In this document: in pieces, positions 8,628 through 17,256 of the stretch
Position numbering within the stretch: the stretch's first letter is position 1
Layout of the letters: every line of letters starts with the position of its first letter
Assembly (NCBI RefSeq): GCF_026104355.1
Contig: NZ_CP110535.1
Location: 4,278,001 to 4,342,000, forward strand
From: Halomonas sp. BDJS001
GTDB lineage: Bacteria > Pseudomonadota > Gammaproteobacteria > Pseudomonadales > Halomonadaceae
DNA: 64,000 nucleotides
Direction: 5' to 3'
Position numbers and translations under genes: made by a program
Notes under the pieces: model-generated
What the model was told of the DNA's origin: nothing
Seen by the model: the letters and a program-made list of their open reading frames with translations, nothing else
Database searches by the model: none

Positions 8628-9983
8628 ATGCGCGATGATGAAAAATATAGCAATAACGAAGAGCAGCTACTCTATCTACAAAAGCTGTTAGACACTTCGG
8701 ACACAGCGGCTCTACAAGCGTTCTTCACTGAACTCGATATTTTAGATATTGCGCGAACACTTGAATCCTTTCCGGCCAAAACGCGTGACTTCCTTTGGGA
8801 ATATGTACCTGACGATGTAATTGGTGAAGTGCTTGCCGAAGTTGATGAAGATATCCGTGCTGACTACATCGAGGATTTATCGGCCAGCGACGTAGAGCAG
8901 ATTGTTAAAGGTTTGGATGCTCAAGAAGTTGCGGAAGTACTGGATGTTGCTGACGATGCTATAAAAACCAGCGTTTACGCCAGCCTGGATCAGGATATTC
9001 GTGCCCAGGTTGAAAATCTTCACGCCTATGAAGATGACGTAGTCGGCCGTTACATGGATCCTGAAACGGTCAACGTAAAGCAAGGTGTTTCTTTAGAGGC
9101 CGTGCAGCGCTATATACGAATTCATCACTTGCTCGACGATGAGTCGCAGCAGATCATGATTACCGATAAGGATAAGCGTTTACTCGGCACTTTGACCCTG
9201 ATTGATTTAATCAAACAACCACAAGATGCCGTGGTTGATGATTATATGGATGACTTTTTCACCCTCAATGATCAAATGAAAGTTAGTGATGCAGCAGCAC
9301 TACTGCGCTCAAAAGAACTTCACTTTGTGCCCGTTTGCGATAGCGATGGGATATTAGTAGGGCAACTAAACTCTGCCGATGTTTTAGAAATTACCCAAGA
9401 AGATGCTGACATGACATTGAAACACATGTCAGGTGTGAGTAACGAAGAGGAAGTCTTTACACCCGTCTTACGCAGCGCAAAAAGTCGCGGCATTTGGCTG
9501 GGTATTAACCTGTTAACGGCTTTTTTAGCTGCATTCGTTATCGGCCAATTTGAAGCAGTATTGGATCAAATCGTGGCGCTGGCCATTTTGATGCCGGTGG
9601 TAGCAAGCATGGGCGGCATTGCCGGTAGCCAAACCCTCACCGTGGTTATACGCGGCCTGGCGCTGGGCCAACTGGCAGGCAACAACGTTCGCTGGCTGTA
9701 TAACAAAGAGATGTGGGTAGGTATGAGTAACGGCCTGGTTTGGGCGTTAGTGGTGGGCTTGATTGCCCATCTCTGGTTTGGCGACCCCATGATTACACTG
9801 GTGATCACCCTGGCCATCTTTATCAATATGAGCCTCGCCAACTTATCCGGCGTACTCATCCCCATGGTGTTGAAAAAGCTGCAGATTGATCCCGCGTTAT
9901 CCGGTGCGGTTATTTTGACGACCGTTACCGATGTGGTTGGCTTTTTATCATTCCTTGGGCTCGCGACGCTGATTATTTTGTGA
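8628..9983 (+). CDS. mgtE: Magnesium transporter MgtE
   Basis: The 451-residue protein follows the MgtE order. There is an acidic N-terminal helical-repeat domain (about residues 10-130, EVDEDIRADYIEDLSASDVEQIV). Two CBS domains (about 135-260) carry the RYMDPETVNVKQGVSLEAV entry. A five-helix membrane domain (about 285-451) contains the ion-path motif LMPVVASMGGIAGSQTLTV. It is an inner-membrane, Mg2+-gated channel whose cytosolic CBS and N domains sense intracellular Mg2+. A purine-rich AAAAAGGACGG lies just before the ATG. No M-box riboswitch is recognisable in the 75 bases upstream. Confidence 0.95.
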   Translation: MRDDEKYSNNEEQLLYLQKLLDTSDTAALQAFFTELDILDIARTLESFPAKTRDFLWEYVPDDVIGEVLAEVDEDIRADYIEDLSASDVEQIVKGLDAQEVAEVLDVADDAIKTSVYASLDQDIRAQVENLHAYEDDVVGRYMDPETVNVKQGVSLEAVQRYIRIHHLLDDESQQIMITDKDKRLLGTLTLIDLIKQPQDAVVDDYMDDFFTLNDQMKVSDAAALLRSKELHFVPVCDSDGILVGQLNSADVLEITQEDADMTLKHMSGVSNEEEVFTPVLRSAKSRGIWLGINLLTAFLAAFVIGQFEAVLDQIVALAILMPVVASMGGIAGSQTLTVVIRGLALGQLAGNNVRWLYNKEMWVGMSNGLVWALVVGLIAHLWFGDPMITLVITLAIFINMSLANLSGVLIPMVLKKLQIDPALSGAVILTTVTDVVGFLSFLGLATLIIL

Positions 9984-10162
9984 CTTGTTCATTCCAGTGG
10001 GTGCCGGAGCGTCTGCTACGGGCCCAAGCAGACTCCATGATAGCGATACTAATCTATGAGAAAGGTCACCTAAAGAGAGGAAATGAGAATGCGTGAATGG
10101 GAAGAACCACTTAACCACAGGAATACTGCTGATAAGGCCAAGCAGGAAAGCCCAAAACTCTT

Positions 10163-11008
10163 TCACTTTAAGTAATGGTTTCTATAGCCACCGGGCGTCA
10201 CTCCGACAACCTTCTTGAAAGCAGTATTAAAGTAGCTGGGATAATGATAACCAACCTGCTCGGCTACTTCGGTAATACTCAGACTTGTATTAATAAGGAG
10301 AGTCTGCGCTTCTCCCATTCGGCGCCGAATCATATAGTGTATAGGTGAGCAGCCCACCGAGGCCTTGAAGCAGTGAGCAAGGTGATAGCGACTTACTTTA
10401 AACCGCTTAGCAAGAGTCTGGAGATCAAGCTCGTCAGCATATTTCTCATCAATAAAGCGTCTCACTTCCTGTCCAAGGTCGTAATCTAGGATATTAAGCT
10501 GCGCGTAAGATTGCCCCCTCATACGGCTTACTAACTGAATCAAAGCTTGCAACAAATGATGACAAATATCAGCATTTCTACTAGCTTCGACCTGGTCATA
10601 TAGCAACTGCATCAAACTTTTAATCGAATCGTAATGCTCGCCGCTGCCAAGCACAGGTTGATCCTGCGCAGATATTAGATGGTTGGCAGGTAGCCCCCGA
10701 AGTTTAAGCCCTTGAAAACCACAACAATAGGCCACAAGACCGACGCTTGGCTGAGCAGCCTCATCATGTAATGTACCACTGTTATAAATCAGCACGTCGC
10801 CGTCTTGGGTAGTATACTTCTGGCCGCCAATTATATGGACTCCCTGCCCTTCGCTGATAAAAACGATTTCTGTACAGTTGTTATGGCGATGCATTGTTCG
10901 CGGCATCTCACTCTGCTTGCCTTCAACCATACACATATAGAGCAACTCACCGGGCTGTTCAACCACCACAGAGCTACTATGGGTAGGTTTCATAAAGCGT
11001 TGAATCAC
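10163..11008 (-). CDS. AraC-family transcriptional regulator with N-terminal cupin domain
   Basis: The 281-residue protein has an N-terminal sugar-sensing cupin (about residues 30-110; MHRHNNCTEIVFISEGQGV, then VLIYNSGTLHDE). Two C-terminal helix-turn-helix motifs form the AraC DNA-binding domain (LAKRFKVSRYHLAHCFKASV and ITEVAEQVGYHYPSYFNTAF). The start is taken as GTG at 11008 with AAGG upstream; ATG at residue 6 is an alternative. It lies 72 bases after a Gfo/Idh/MocA oxidoreductase on the same strand, so it probably forms one unit with that gene and the TIM-barrel gene and controls them. The effector is unknown but likely a polyol or sugar. Confidence 0.88.
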   Translation of the reverse strand: MIQRFMKPTHSSSVVVEQPGELLYMCMVEGKQSEMPRTMHRHNNCTEIVFISEGQGVHIIGGQKYTTQDGDVLIYNSGTLHDEAAQPSVGLVAYCCGFQGLKLRGLPANHLISAQDQPVLGSGEHYDSIKSLMQLLYDQVEASRNADICHHLLQALIQLVSRMRGQSYAQLNILDYDLGQEVRRFIDEKYADELDLQTLAKRFKVSRYHLAHCFKASVGCSPIHYMIRRRMGEAQTLLINTSLSITEVAEQVGYHYPSYFNTAFKKVVGVTPGGYRNHYLK

Positions 11009-11080
11009 GATGTTAGCCTTATTCTTAACGGTATTAAAATATAACCTAGTAGCTCAAGGTAACTTCAAACTCTAGCTAAT

Positions 11081-12271
11081 TCAGAAATAATCGACCCAAG
11101 TCGCTCCAGCATCGGCAGAACGCACGCAATTCTCTACCCAACGCACGCCTTCTAATCCTGCATCAATACCCGGCACACCAAGCGCTTCAACACCAGCCAC
11201 ATCATCACGTTCCATCGCCTCCATAGCGAGAGCAAAGCGATAGTAGAGGTTAGCCCACGCTTCAAATAAACCTTCCGGATGACCAGCACCAATGCGATCA
11301 TCCTCCCGCGCTTGAGGATAGAGATACTCCATGCCTCGTTCGAGGAGACGCACAGGTTCACCTTGCACTTCGTAACGCAGCTGGTTGGGATGCTCATCCC
11401 ACCATTCGATACTTGCTCGAGACCCAATAACCCGCACTTTCTGCCCATGCATGGAGCCAGCGTTGACTGCCGAAGCCCACAAATGCCCCATAGCACCACC
11501 TTCATATTCCATAAGTACGTAAGCGTTATCCTCAAGCGGTGCCCGGCTGGCGACAAAACTTTGCCGAGAACAAAGCAACCTTTTGATGCGAAGCTCTGGC
11601 AACATCATTTCTGCAATGTAATACGGGTGAGTTGCCAAATCACCTAGCACATAGCTGGGCCCGGCGTAGCGAGGGTCGACCCGCCAACGAGTGCTGGGGC
11701 TCGCATTCTCAACAGCTTCGCTGTGGAAGCCATGAGCAAACTGCATATGTACCATGCGAATATCACCGAGATCCCCGTTGGCGATCATCTCCCGGGCTTG
11801 GCGCACCAGCTGGTGGCCCGCATAACCATAGGTAACACCTACAATGCAGCGGTTCTCTATAGCCAACGCCCGAAGCTCTTCTGCCTCTGTTACATTGAAG
11901 CATAGAGGCTTCTCACAAACCACGTGCAAGCCAGCCTCCAGCGCCGCCTTGCAGATGGCGAAGTGGGTGTTATTGGGTGTTGCGATGGAAACTGCCTGAA
12001 TACCGTCCTCTCGTTTAGCCTCCTCGGCAAACAGCGTCTGGTAGTCTGGGTAGCAACGCTCGGAGTCCACCCGCAGCGACACGCCAAACTCACGCCCCCT
12101 TGCTGGGTCGATGTCGAATGCACCAGCCACCAGTTGAAAGCTATTGTCGCGCAGCGCTGCACAACGATGGATATAGCCGATCTGACTTCCCTGACCGCCG
12201 CCCACCATCGCCCAACGAACTGGCGCAGTCACTTTTGTATCACCCTGTATCATGGTTTTGTATCCTGTCAT
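11081..12271 (-). CDS. Gfo/Idh/MocA-family NAD(P)-dependent oxidoreductase
   Basis: This dehydrogenase of about 396 residues has an N-terminal Rossmann fold (VRWAMVGGGQGSQIGYIHR) and the family motif HVVCEKPLCFNV carrying the catalytic-type Lys of the EKP triad. The C-terminal alpha/beta domain includes GDLATHPYYIAEMM with the active-site His. Members oxidise a ring or chain hydroxyl of sugars or inositols. The ATG at 12271 overlaps the stop of the upstream TIM-barrel gene (TGATG), so they are coupled; ATG at 12253 is an alternative. Next to an inosose-dehydratase-like protein and the iol locus, an alternative inositol isomer or related polyol is the natural guess, not established. It is distinct from and longer than iolG. 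Confidence 0.87.
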   Translation of the reverse strand: MTGYKTMIQGDTKVTAPVRWAMVGGGQGSQIGYIHRCAALRDNSFQLVAGAFDIDPARGREFGVSLRVDSERCYPDYQTLFAEEAKREDGIQAVSIATPNNTHFAICKAALEAGLHVVCEKPLCFNVTEAEELRALAIENRCIVGVTYGYAGHQLVRQAREMIANGDLGDIRMVHMQFAHGFHSEAVENASPSTRWRVDPRYAGPSYVLGDLATHPYYIAEMMLPELRIKRLLCSRQSFVASRAPLEDNAYVLMEYEGGAMGHLWASAVNAGSMHGQKVRVIGSRASIEWWDEHPNQLRYEVQGEPVRLLERGMEYLYPQAREDDRIGAGHPEGLFEAWANLYYRFALAMEAMERDDVAGVEALGVPGIDAGLEGVRWVENCVRSADAGATWVDYF

Positions 12272-13206
12272 CAAAACTCGTTCTGAAAGCCCCGGCGTTT
12301 CAAATACTCTAAGCTGGCTGTAACGTCGGCGAGGCTACCATCGGCATCGCGAGGGTCACGCTCCTGCTCAATCGTGATATAGCCTTGATAACCAATCTCT
12401 TGAAGGAGTTGATAGATAGCTTCGTAGTCAATAACTCCTTCTCCAATCGGACACATGACTCCACGTGCGCAGGCATCAAAAAAGTCCACTTGGCTGGCCA
12501 TGACATTTTCAAAGACTTTTGGCTCAATATCTTTGAAGTGCAGATAATCTATTCGGTCTGCATGGTCGCGAATCCAGGTTACGGGATCCATGCCCGAATA
12601 ATAGAGATGGCCAGTATCCAGGCACAATCCAGCGGTGTCATAGGAAATATCTGCCATCAATTGCAGTATTTCATCCTCAAACTCGATGTACCCTCCAGCA
12701 TGGGGATGAATGACGGCTCGGATGCCATACTCGCGGCTAGCTAGCTCAGCAATGATGCGAATATGATCCATGAGGGTGTCCCACTGCACATTATCTAGAC
12801 GCGGCGCTTTATCGGAGTGGCCCGCATATAGACTGCGCTCATCATGAACATGGTCGATCAATACCAAGTAGGGTGCAGGGTAGTCTTTGCCTGGCTGACT
12901 TGGTAGCTTTGGAAGCTGTTTCAGGAAGGTACAAATTTCATGAGTCTGACGAATAAGGTTATTTCGATTGGCGGGGTCAACTAGGTCATCAAAAATAGTA
13001 CCCGCGACAACTTTCAAGCCACGTTCCTCAAGCATTTCTCCAAGGTGCCCTTGAGCTAGTGGCAAGTAGCCGTAAGGCCCAAGTTCTAGGCCCTGGTAGC
13101 CCGCTTGCGCGGCCTCATCCAACACTTTCTGCCAGGGTGGTAAATTCGGGTTATTAACGTCGTCGACGCCCCAACAACAAGGCGCGCTAGCGATTTGCAT
13201 GCTCAT
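12271..13206 (-). CDS. IolE-like TIM-barrel sugar isomerase/epimerase or dehydratase
   Basis: This xylose-isomerase-like TIM barrel of about 311 residues has metal-binding residues in GYQGLELG, LCLDTGHL, LHFKDI and ITIEQERDP. These are the same blocks seen in IolE at 17257-18156, so this is a second inosose-dehydratase-like or inosose-isomerase-like enzyme. The ATG at 13206 has AGGAGG six bases upstream. It is the first gene of a minus-strand unit continuing into the Gfo/Idh/MocA oxidoreductase and probably the AraC regulator. No GAA-N6-TTC operator of the kind found before the other iol units is visible upstream, which suggests separate control. The substrate cannot be fixed from sequence. 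Confidence 0.82.
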   Translation of the reverse strand: MSMQIASAPCCWGVDDVNNPNLPPWQKVLDEAAQAGYQGLELGPYGYLPLAQGHLGEMLEERGLKVVAGTIFDDLVDPANRNNLIRQTHEICTFLKQLPKLPSQPGKDYPAPYLVLIDHVHDERSLYAGHSDKAPRLDNVQWDTLMDHIRIIAELASREYGIRAVIHPHAGGYIEFEDEILQLMADISYDTAGLCLDTGHLYYSGMDPVTWIRDHADRIDYLHFKDIEPKVFENVMASQVDFFDACARGVMCPIGEGVIDYEAIYQLLQEIGYQGYITIEQERDPRDADGSLADVTASLEYLKRRGFQNEF

Positions 13207-13476
13207 CAAGTGCCTCCTATACGGTTATTTTTATATATGGCGGTTCTGATTCAGGCCTTATTAAAACAGTTATTCACAGCACTCACTGTCACTTTCTTGT
13301 TATTGTTAACTTCTCATCAAATAAATTCATTTCTATAAATCAAACACTTAACAATAAAACAGGAATTACCCACTGCCACTACTACATATTCTTGCGATTT
13401 TAAAGCATCAAGCAAGATGTCTCTATTTTGTGCAGGCTTCAATGCGCCAAATCTAACATCAGGCACCCAAGCAGAA

Positions 13477-13497
13477 GCATGGGCACCTGACCCATGC
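13477..13497. repeat. Short palindrome with CACCTGA loop
   Basis: Arms GCATGGG and CCCATGC are exact reverse complements around the loop CACCTGA. The 8-mer CACCTGAC recurs in the loop of the larger palindrome 100 bases downstream. Confidence 0.6.
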
Positions 13498-13578
13498 CAC
13501 TGGCGACAAGAACTTAGTTACGTCCGATGTATTCATCTAGGTTATCAGGTATTACCCACTCAAAAGGCACCCAAACAG

Positions 13579-13632
13579 GGCGGTCTCAATGACCAAGTGC
13601 AACACCTGACTCACTTGGTCATTGAGACCGCC
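13579..13632. repeat. 54-bp palindrome with perfect 21-bp arms
   Basis: The left arm 13579-13599 and right arm 13612-13632 are exact reverse complements (arm core CGGTCTCAATGACCAAGTG), with a 12-base loop that contains CACCTGAC. No T-run follows on either strand, so this is not an ordinary terminator. It abuts the point where recognisable LacI-family coding sequence begins, so it may mark a rearrangement or element boundary. Confidence 0.8.
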
Positions 13633-13645
13633 GAGTCTCCGTATT

Positions 13646-13903
13646 GAAGCCCTATTTTGTGAAAACGATATTCTTGCTTCCTGTGCGATTGACGCGCTGC
13701 ATAATAGAGGAAACTCAAACAGAATCGGTATTGTGGGCTTGACGATATAGCTGAAGCATCCTCTCCTCACTACGCACTAACCACCTACCGGCAACCATTA
13801 AAGCAGTTGGTTGACGAGGCAATTCGGTGTCTAGATGGAGGAAGGGGAAACGTCCCGCCCGCTTCTCTTACCTGGAGAATTGATCATCCGTCAATCCCAT
13901 TAA
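13646..13903 (+). pseudogene. Degraded LacI-family regulator, C-terminal remnant with two frameshifts
   Basis: Three consecutive frame segments spell the C-terminal third of a LacI/GalR repressor. The first reads EALFCENDILASCAIDAL and on to RIGIVG. The second reads DDIAEASSPHYALTTYRQP and on to DEAIRCLDG. The third reads RPLLLPGELIIRQSH and then stops at 13901-13903. One base is missing at about 13739 (the GF-DD motif) and one extra lies at about 13833-13850, so the outer two segments share a frame. The N-terminal helix-turn-helix and first half of the sensor domain are absent. Upstream sequence is replaced by the 54-bp palindrome. It sits between two sugar-catabolism units and may be the relic of their former repressor. 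It is invisible to single-frame gene calling. Confidence 0.85.
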
Positions 13904-13907
13904 ATGA

Positions 13908-13928
13908 GCGGGGCAGTTATTGCCCCGC
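13908..13928 (-). terminator. Terminator hairpin for the MFS gene
   Basis: Arms GCGGGGCA and TGCCCCGC form a perfect 8-bp stem with a 5-base loop, 15 bases after the MFS stop on the minus strand. It is followed there by TCATTTAAT; on the plus strand it is followed by a moderately T-rich stretch, so it could act in both directions. Confidence 0.65.
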
Positions 13929-13943
13929 GTTATAACTTTTGAT

Positions 13944-15425
13944 TTAGCGAACAGCTTCTGCAAAGGTTTGATTATTGACGCGATGTTGGTTGCTGATACC
14001 GCTACGCTTAGCCAACACATGGTCTTCCATATGTTCCAAGGCAACCCCGTTAGTTTCTGGCAGAAAGCGACGAATAAACAAATAAGCCAGCGCCATCAAA
14101 CCAGCGAATATCCACATTGGGAAAGCCCCATGAAACTGTTCGTTCAGCCAAGCATTCTGGTTTAACACAGGGAAGCCTTGGCCAATTAAGAAGTTGCTTA
14201 TCCAAAGTACAGTAACCGATAGCGACATGCCAAATGCACGCATTCTATTAGGGAATATTTCCGAAACGATAATCCACGCCCCCAGCGCCCAGGAAAACGC
14301 AAAAAACAGCATAAAAATCAACATTCCTGCTAAAGTGAGACATCCCTGAACAATAGCGGCATCTCCGCTAAGACCAGCCGATCGATAGAGGAAGAAAGAT
14401 GTTACCAGTAAGCCAAAGACACAGCCGAGAGTGCCAACTCGGAACAGCGGTACACGACCAACTTTATCCATTAGCATCATGCCAATCAGGTTGCCAATTA
14501 ATTGGACAACGCCGATCCAAATAGTAAGAAACATAGCGACCTCGGTATTACCGGTGACATCACCGAGAACTACCGGGGCGAAGTACATCATCACGTTAAC
14601 GCCGCTAGCCTGTTGGAAGAACGCAATTAAACAGGCAATAGCTGCAATAAACCAAAAGCGACGATCACGAATCAAATCGCTTTTTCGGTCAGCCTGCTGG
14701 CGACGTAACCGATCACTTTCCAACGACTCATGCACTTCCACAAGAACGCTTTTAGCATAATCTGGCCCCCCAATGCGGCTTAAGGTTTTCAGCGCTTCTT
14801 GATCACGGCCCTTCATAACCAACCAGCGCGGGGACTCTGGAATAAAAAACACAATCAGACAGAACAGTATGCAGGGCAAAACCTCTGAACCAATCATTAC
14901 ACGCCAACCCGCCTCGGTTAGCCATGCATCGGTTGCGCCTTTAGCAATCAGATAGTTGACTACAAATATCACAACCTGCCCGAATACAATAGCAATATTC
15001 TGCATACTAAGCGCACGGCCTCGGAGGCTCTTCGGCGATACCTCGCTCATGTACATCGGTGAAACCGCCGAGGCAATGCCAACAGCAATACCGCCAATGA
15101 AGCGATAGACAATAAACCAATAAAAAGTGGTCGCTAAGGCGGCGCCAATCGCTGAAATAGTAAACAATAAAGCGGCAATTATTAGCGTCTTTTTGCGACC
15201 CAGCCGAGCCGCAACAACACCCGATGCAAAGGCACCTATAATACAGCCAATTGCCACATTGGAAACCGCCCATCCCGTCTCAAACGAGCTAAGGTCAAAA
15301 TAACGCTGTATTGGCCCAATAGCACCCGAAATTACCGCCGTGTCATAACCAAACAAAAGGCCACCTAACGCGGCAACACCACATATTGTCAGTAGGTACC
15401 TTAGATTGTACTTAGTCGTTTTCAT
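13944..15425 (-). CDS. iolT: Sugar porter family MFS transporter, probable myo-inositol importer (IolT-like)
   Basis: This 493-residue protein has twelve membrane spans and sugar-porter signatures. These are GGLLFGYDTAVISGA in helix 1, RLGRKKTLIIAA in loop 2-3, PESPRWLVMKGR after helix 6, and a QQASGVNVMMYFAP helix 7 motif; the C-terminus carries the usual PETNG signature. Members are proton-coupled importers of hexoses or inositols in the inner membrane. It is a single-gene unit: iolA ends upstream with its own hairpin, and a palindromic GAA-N6-TTC site (15494-15513) lies about 70 bases before the ATG, as at the other iol promoters. Inositol as substrate is inferred from this shared site and the locus. 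Confidence 0.88.
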   Translation of the reverse strand: MKTTKYNLRYLLTICGVAALGGLLFGYDTAVISGAIGPIQRYFDLSSFETGWAVSNVAIGCIIGAFASGVVAARLGRKKTLIIAALLFTISAIGAALATTFYWFIVYRFIGGIAVGIASAVSPMYMSEVSPKSLRGRALSMQNIAIVFGQVVIFVVNYLIAKGATDAWLTEAGWRVMIGSEVLPCILFCLIVFFIPESPRWLVMKGRDQEALKTLSRIGGPDYAKSVLVEVHESLESDRLRRQQADRKSDLIRDRRFWFIAAIACLIAFFQQASGVNVMMYFAPVVLGDVTGNTEVAMFLTIWIGVVQLIGNLIGMMLMDKVGRVPLFRVGTLGCVFGLLVTSFFLYRSAGLSGDAAIVQGCLTLAGMLIFMLFFAFSWALGAWIIVSEIFPNRMRAFGMSLSVTVLWISNFLIGQGFPVLNQNAWLNEQFHGAFPMWIFAGLMALAYLFIRRFLPETNGVALEHMEDHVLAKRSGISNQHRVNNQTFAEAVR

Positions 15426-15493
15426 ACCGAGTTTCCTCGTACATACGTTTTGTATTCATTGTTATTGATATTTACGAATTGATTTACCCTATT

Positions 15494-15513
15494 TATAGAA
15501 CATATATTCTATA
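15494..15513. promoter_or_regulatory. Putative IolR operator upstream of the MFS gene
   Basis: TATAGAACATATATTCTATA is a palindrome with 7-bp perfect outer arms and the GAA-N6-TTC core shared with four other sites in the locus. It lies in the 303-base gap between the MFS gene and iolA, about 70 bases upstream of the MFS start. Confidence 0.7.
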
Positions 15514-15678
15514 AAGACTGAACTCAAATTATTTATTCTATACTTTAGTCGTCTAGACAGACTTCACACGCTTTCAATGTTGAAAAAGCGTTCCATTTAG
15601 GCTGGATACATTGCTCACTGCTTCGCCGCTTATCTTGTTACGAGTGAGATAAATAATTAGAAACGTAAGAGCGGATTC

Positions 15679-15709
15679 AAAAGAACGCCGAACCAATAGG
15701 GAACGGCGC
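15679..15709 (-). terminator. Putative terminator after iolA
   Basis: Read on the minus strand, arms CGCCG and CGGCG with an extra CC/GG pairing inside are followed by TTCTTTT, 20 bases after the iolA stop. It would end the iolC-D-E-A message and leave the MFS gene under its own promoter. Confidence 0.5.
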
Positions 15710-15728
15710 AATGTAAATGAAGAAAAAA

Positions 15729-17231
15729 TTAAAGCGTGGGCATAGTGAAGTGATTGGTCTCTTCACGGATACCGCTGGGCCAGCGCTGGGTAATGGTCTT
15801 CATCCGCGTGTAGAAACGCACGCCATCGGGGCCATGCATATGCAGCGGGCCGAACAACGAGCGCTTCCAACCGCCAAAGCTGTGGAACGCCATGGGCACG
15901 GGAATAGGGACGTTGACGCCGACCATGCCGACCTGAATCTGCTCGCAGTATTGGCGCGCGGCATCCCCATCACGGGTAAAGATCGCTGTGCCGTTGCCAT
16001 ACTCATGTGCGTTAACCATGCTGACCGCTTCATCGAAACTTGCCGCGCGGGCAATCGCCAGCACCGGGCCGAAGATCTCTTCAGAGTGAATGCGCATACC
16101 GGGCTTGACGTAATCAAACAACGTGCCGCCAATAAAGAAACCATCACCGGCGCCGTCCACCGCCGTTTTGCGGCCATCTACCACCAGCTCTGCGCCTTCG
16201 TCCACGCCAGTTTGGATATAGCCTTTGACCTTTTCCAGGTGATCGCGAGTCACCAGTGGGCCCATATCGTTATCGGGGCCATCGACCAGGCCAGGCCCGA
16301 CGCGCAGGTTCGCGAGTTCAGCCTCAAGCTTCTCACGCAGCTTCTGGGCGGTCTCCTCACCCACGGGCACCGCCACCGAAATGGCCATGCAACGCTCGCC
16401 TGCGGAGCCGTAGGCGGCACCCATCAGTGCACTAACGGCTTGATCAAGATCGGCATCCGGCATGATCACCATGTGATTCTTGGCACCGCCCAGCGCCTGA
16501 ACACGCTTGCCATGTTTTGATGCCGTGGCGTAGATGTACTCGGCAATCGGGGTAGACCCCACAAAGCTGACGGCTTGAACACGCTCATCGGTCAGCAGTA
16601 CATCCACTGACTCTTTATCGCCATTGACGACGTTGAAGACGCCATCCGGTAAGCCCGCCTCTTTCAGTAGCTCAGCTAAGCGCATCGGCGTGGAGGGATC
16701 CTTCTCCGACGGTTTCATGACAAAGGTATTGCCACAGGCCAGCGCAATGGGGAACATCCACATGGGCACCATTGCCGGGAAGTTGAACGGCGAAATACCG
16801 GCGCACACGCCGAGCGACTGCATCATGGAGTAGCTATCTACGCCGGTGCCGACGTTCATGGAGTGCTCGCCCTTTTGCAGGTGCGGAATGCCACAGGCAA
16901 ACTCGACCACTTCCAGGCCACGGGTTACTTCGCCTTTGGCGTCAGAAAACACCTTGCCATGCTCTCGGGAAATCAGCCGCGCCAGCTCGTCGGTGTGCTC
17001 CTCCACCAGCGCCTTGAATTTAAACAGAATACGCGAGCGCTTAAGCGGAGACATTTTCGACCAAGTGGCAAAGGCCTCATCGGCAACGCGCACGGCTTCC
17101 TGGGTCTCCTGCGCAGAAGAGAGCGCCACCTGCAGGCTCTGCTCACCAGTGGCGGGATTATAGACAGGCGCGGTGCGGCCGCTTTGGCTCGCAACCGCCT
17201 GACCATTGATGAAATTACCTAAGATACTCAT
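15729..17231 (-). CDS. iolA: Methylmalonate-semialdehyde dehydrogenase (CoA-acylating)
   Basis: This 500-residue aldehyde dehydrogenase catalyses the last inositol step, malonate semialdehyde plus CoA plus NAD+ to acetyl-CoA and CO2, and also serves valine breakdown. Family marks include the N-terminal FINGQAVASQSGRTAPVYNP, GISPFNFPAMVPMWMFPIA, SFVGSTPIAEYIY, and the catalytic Cys in AYGSAGERCMAISVAVPVG, the MMSDH form. The length matches the family. It is the last gene of the iolC-D-E-A unit, 25 bases after iolE, with AGGAG before the ATG. Confidence 0.95.
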   Translation of the reverse strand: MSILGNFINGQAVASQSGRTAPVYNPATGEQSLQVALSSAQETQEAVRVADEAFATWSKMSPLKRSRILFKFKALVEEHTDELARLISREHGKVFSDAKGEVTRGLEVVEFACGIPHLQKGEHSMNVGTGVDSYSMMQSLGVCAGISPFNFPAMVPMWMFPIALACGNTFVMKPSEKDPSTPMRLAELLKEAGLPDGVFNVVNGDKESVDVLLTDERVQAVSFVGSTPIAEYIYATASKHGKRVQALGGAKNHMVIMPDADLDQAVSALMGAAYGSAGERCMAISVAVPVGEETAQKLREKLEAELANLRVGPGLVDGPDNDMGPLVTRDHLEKVKGYIQTGVDEGAELVVDGRKTAVDGAGDGFFIGGTLFDYVKPGMRIHSEEIFGPVLAIARAASFDEAVSMVNAHEYGNGTAIFTRDGDAARQYCEQIQVGMVGVNVPIPVPMAFHSFGGWKRSLFGPLHMHGPDGVRFYTRMKTITQRWPSGIREETNHFTMPTL

Positions 17232-17256
17232 CGCTCAACTCCTCTTGGTGTTCGGT

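Larger units (their letters stand above)
13207..13645. other. Non-coding, palindrome-rich stretch
   Basis: This AT-rich leader of the minus-strand TIM-barrel gene (13207-13420) merges into a stretch with two hairpins (13477-13497 and 13579-13632). Short open frames here have no recognisable protein character. No transposase remnant is recognised. Confidence 0.6.

Noticed and set aside
9948..10166. 72-codon minus-strand frame between mgtE and the AraC gene
   Set aside because: It overlaps the mgtE 3' end antisense and lacks family character; the 179-base gap shows no other feature.
13417..13647. 76-codon open frame on the plus strand
   Set aside because: It spans both palindromes, shows no protein-family character and has no ribosome-binding site.
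15717..16520. 267-codon plus-strand frame opposite iolA
   Set aside because: It is antisense to a full-length, motif-complete iolA; typical shadow frame in GC-rich coding DNA.
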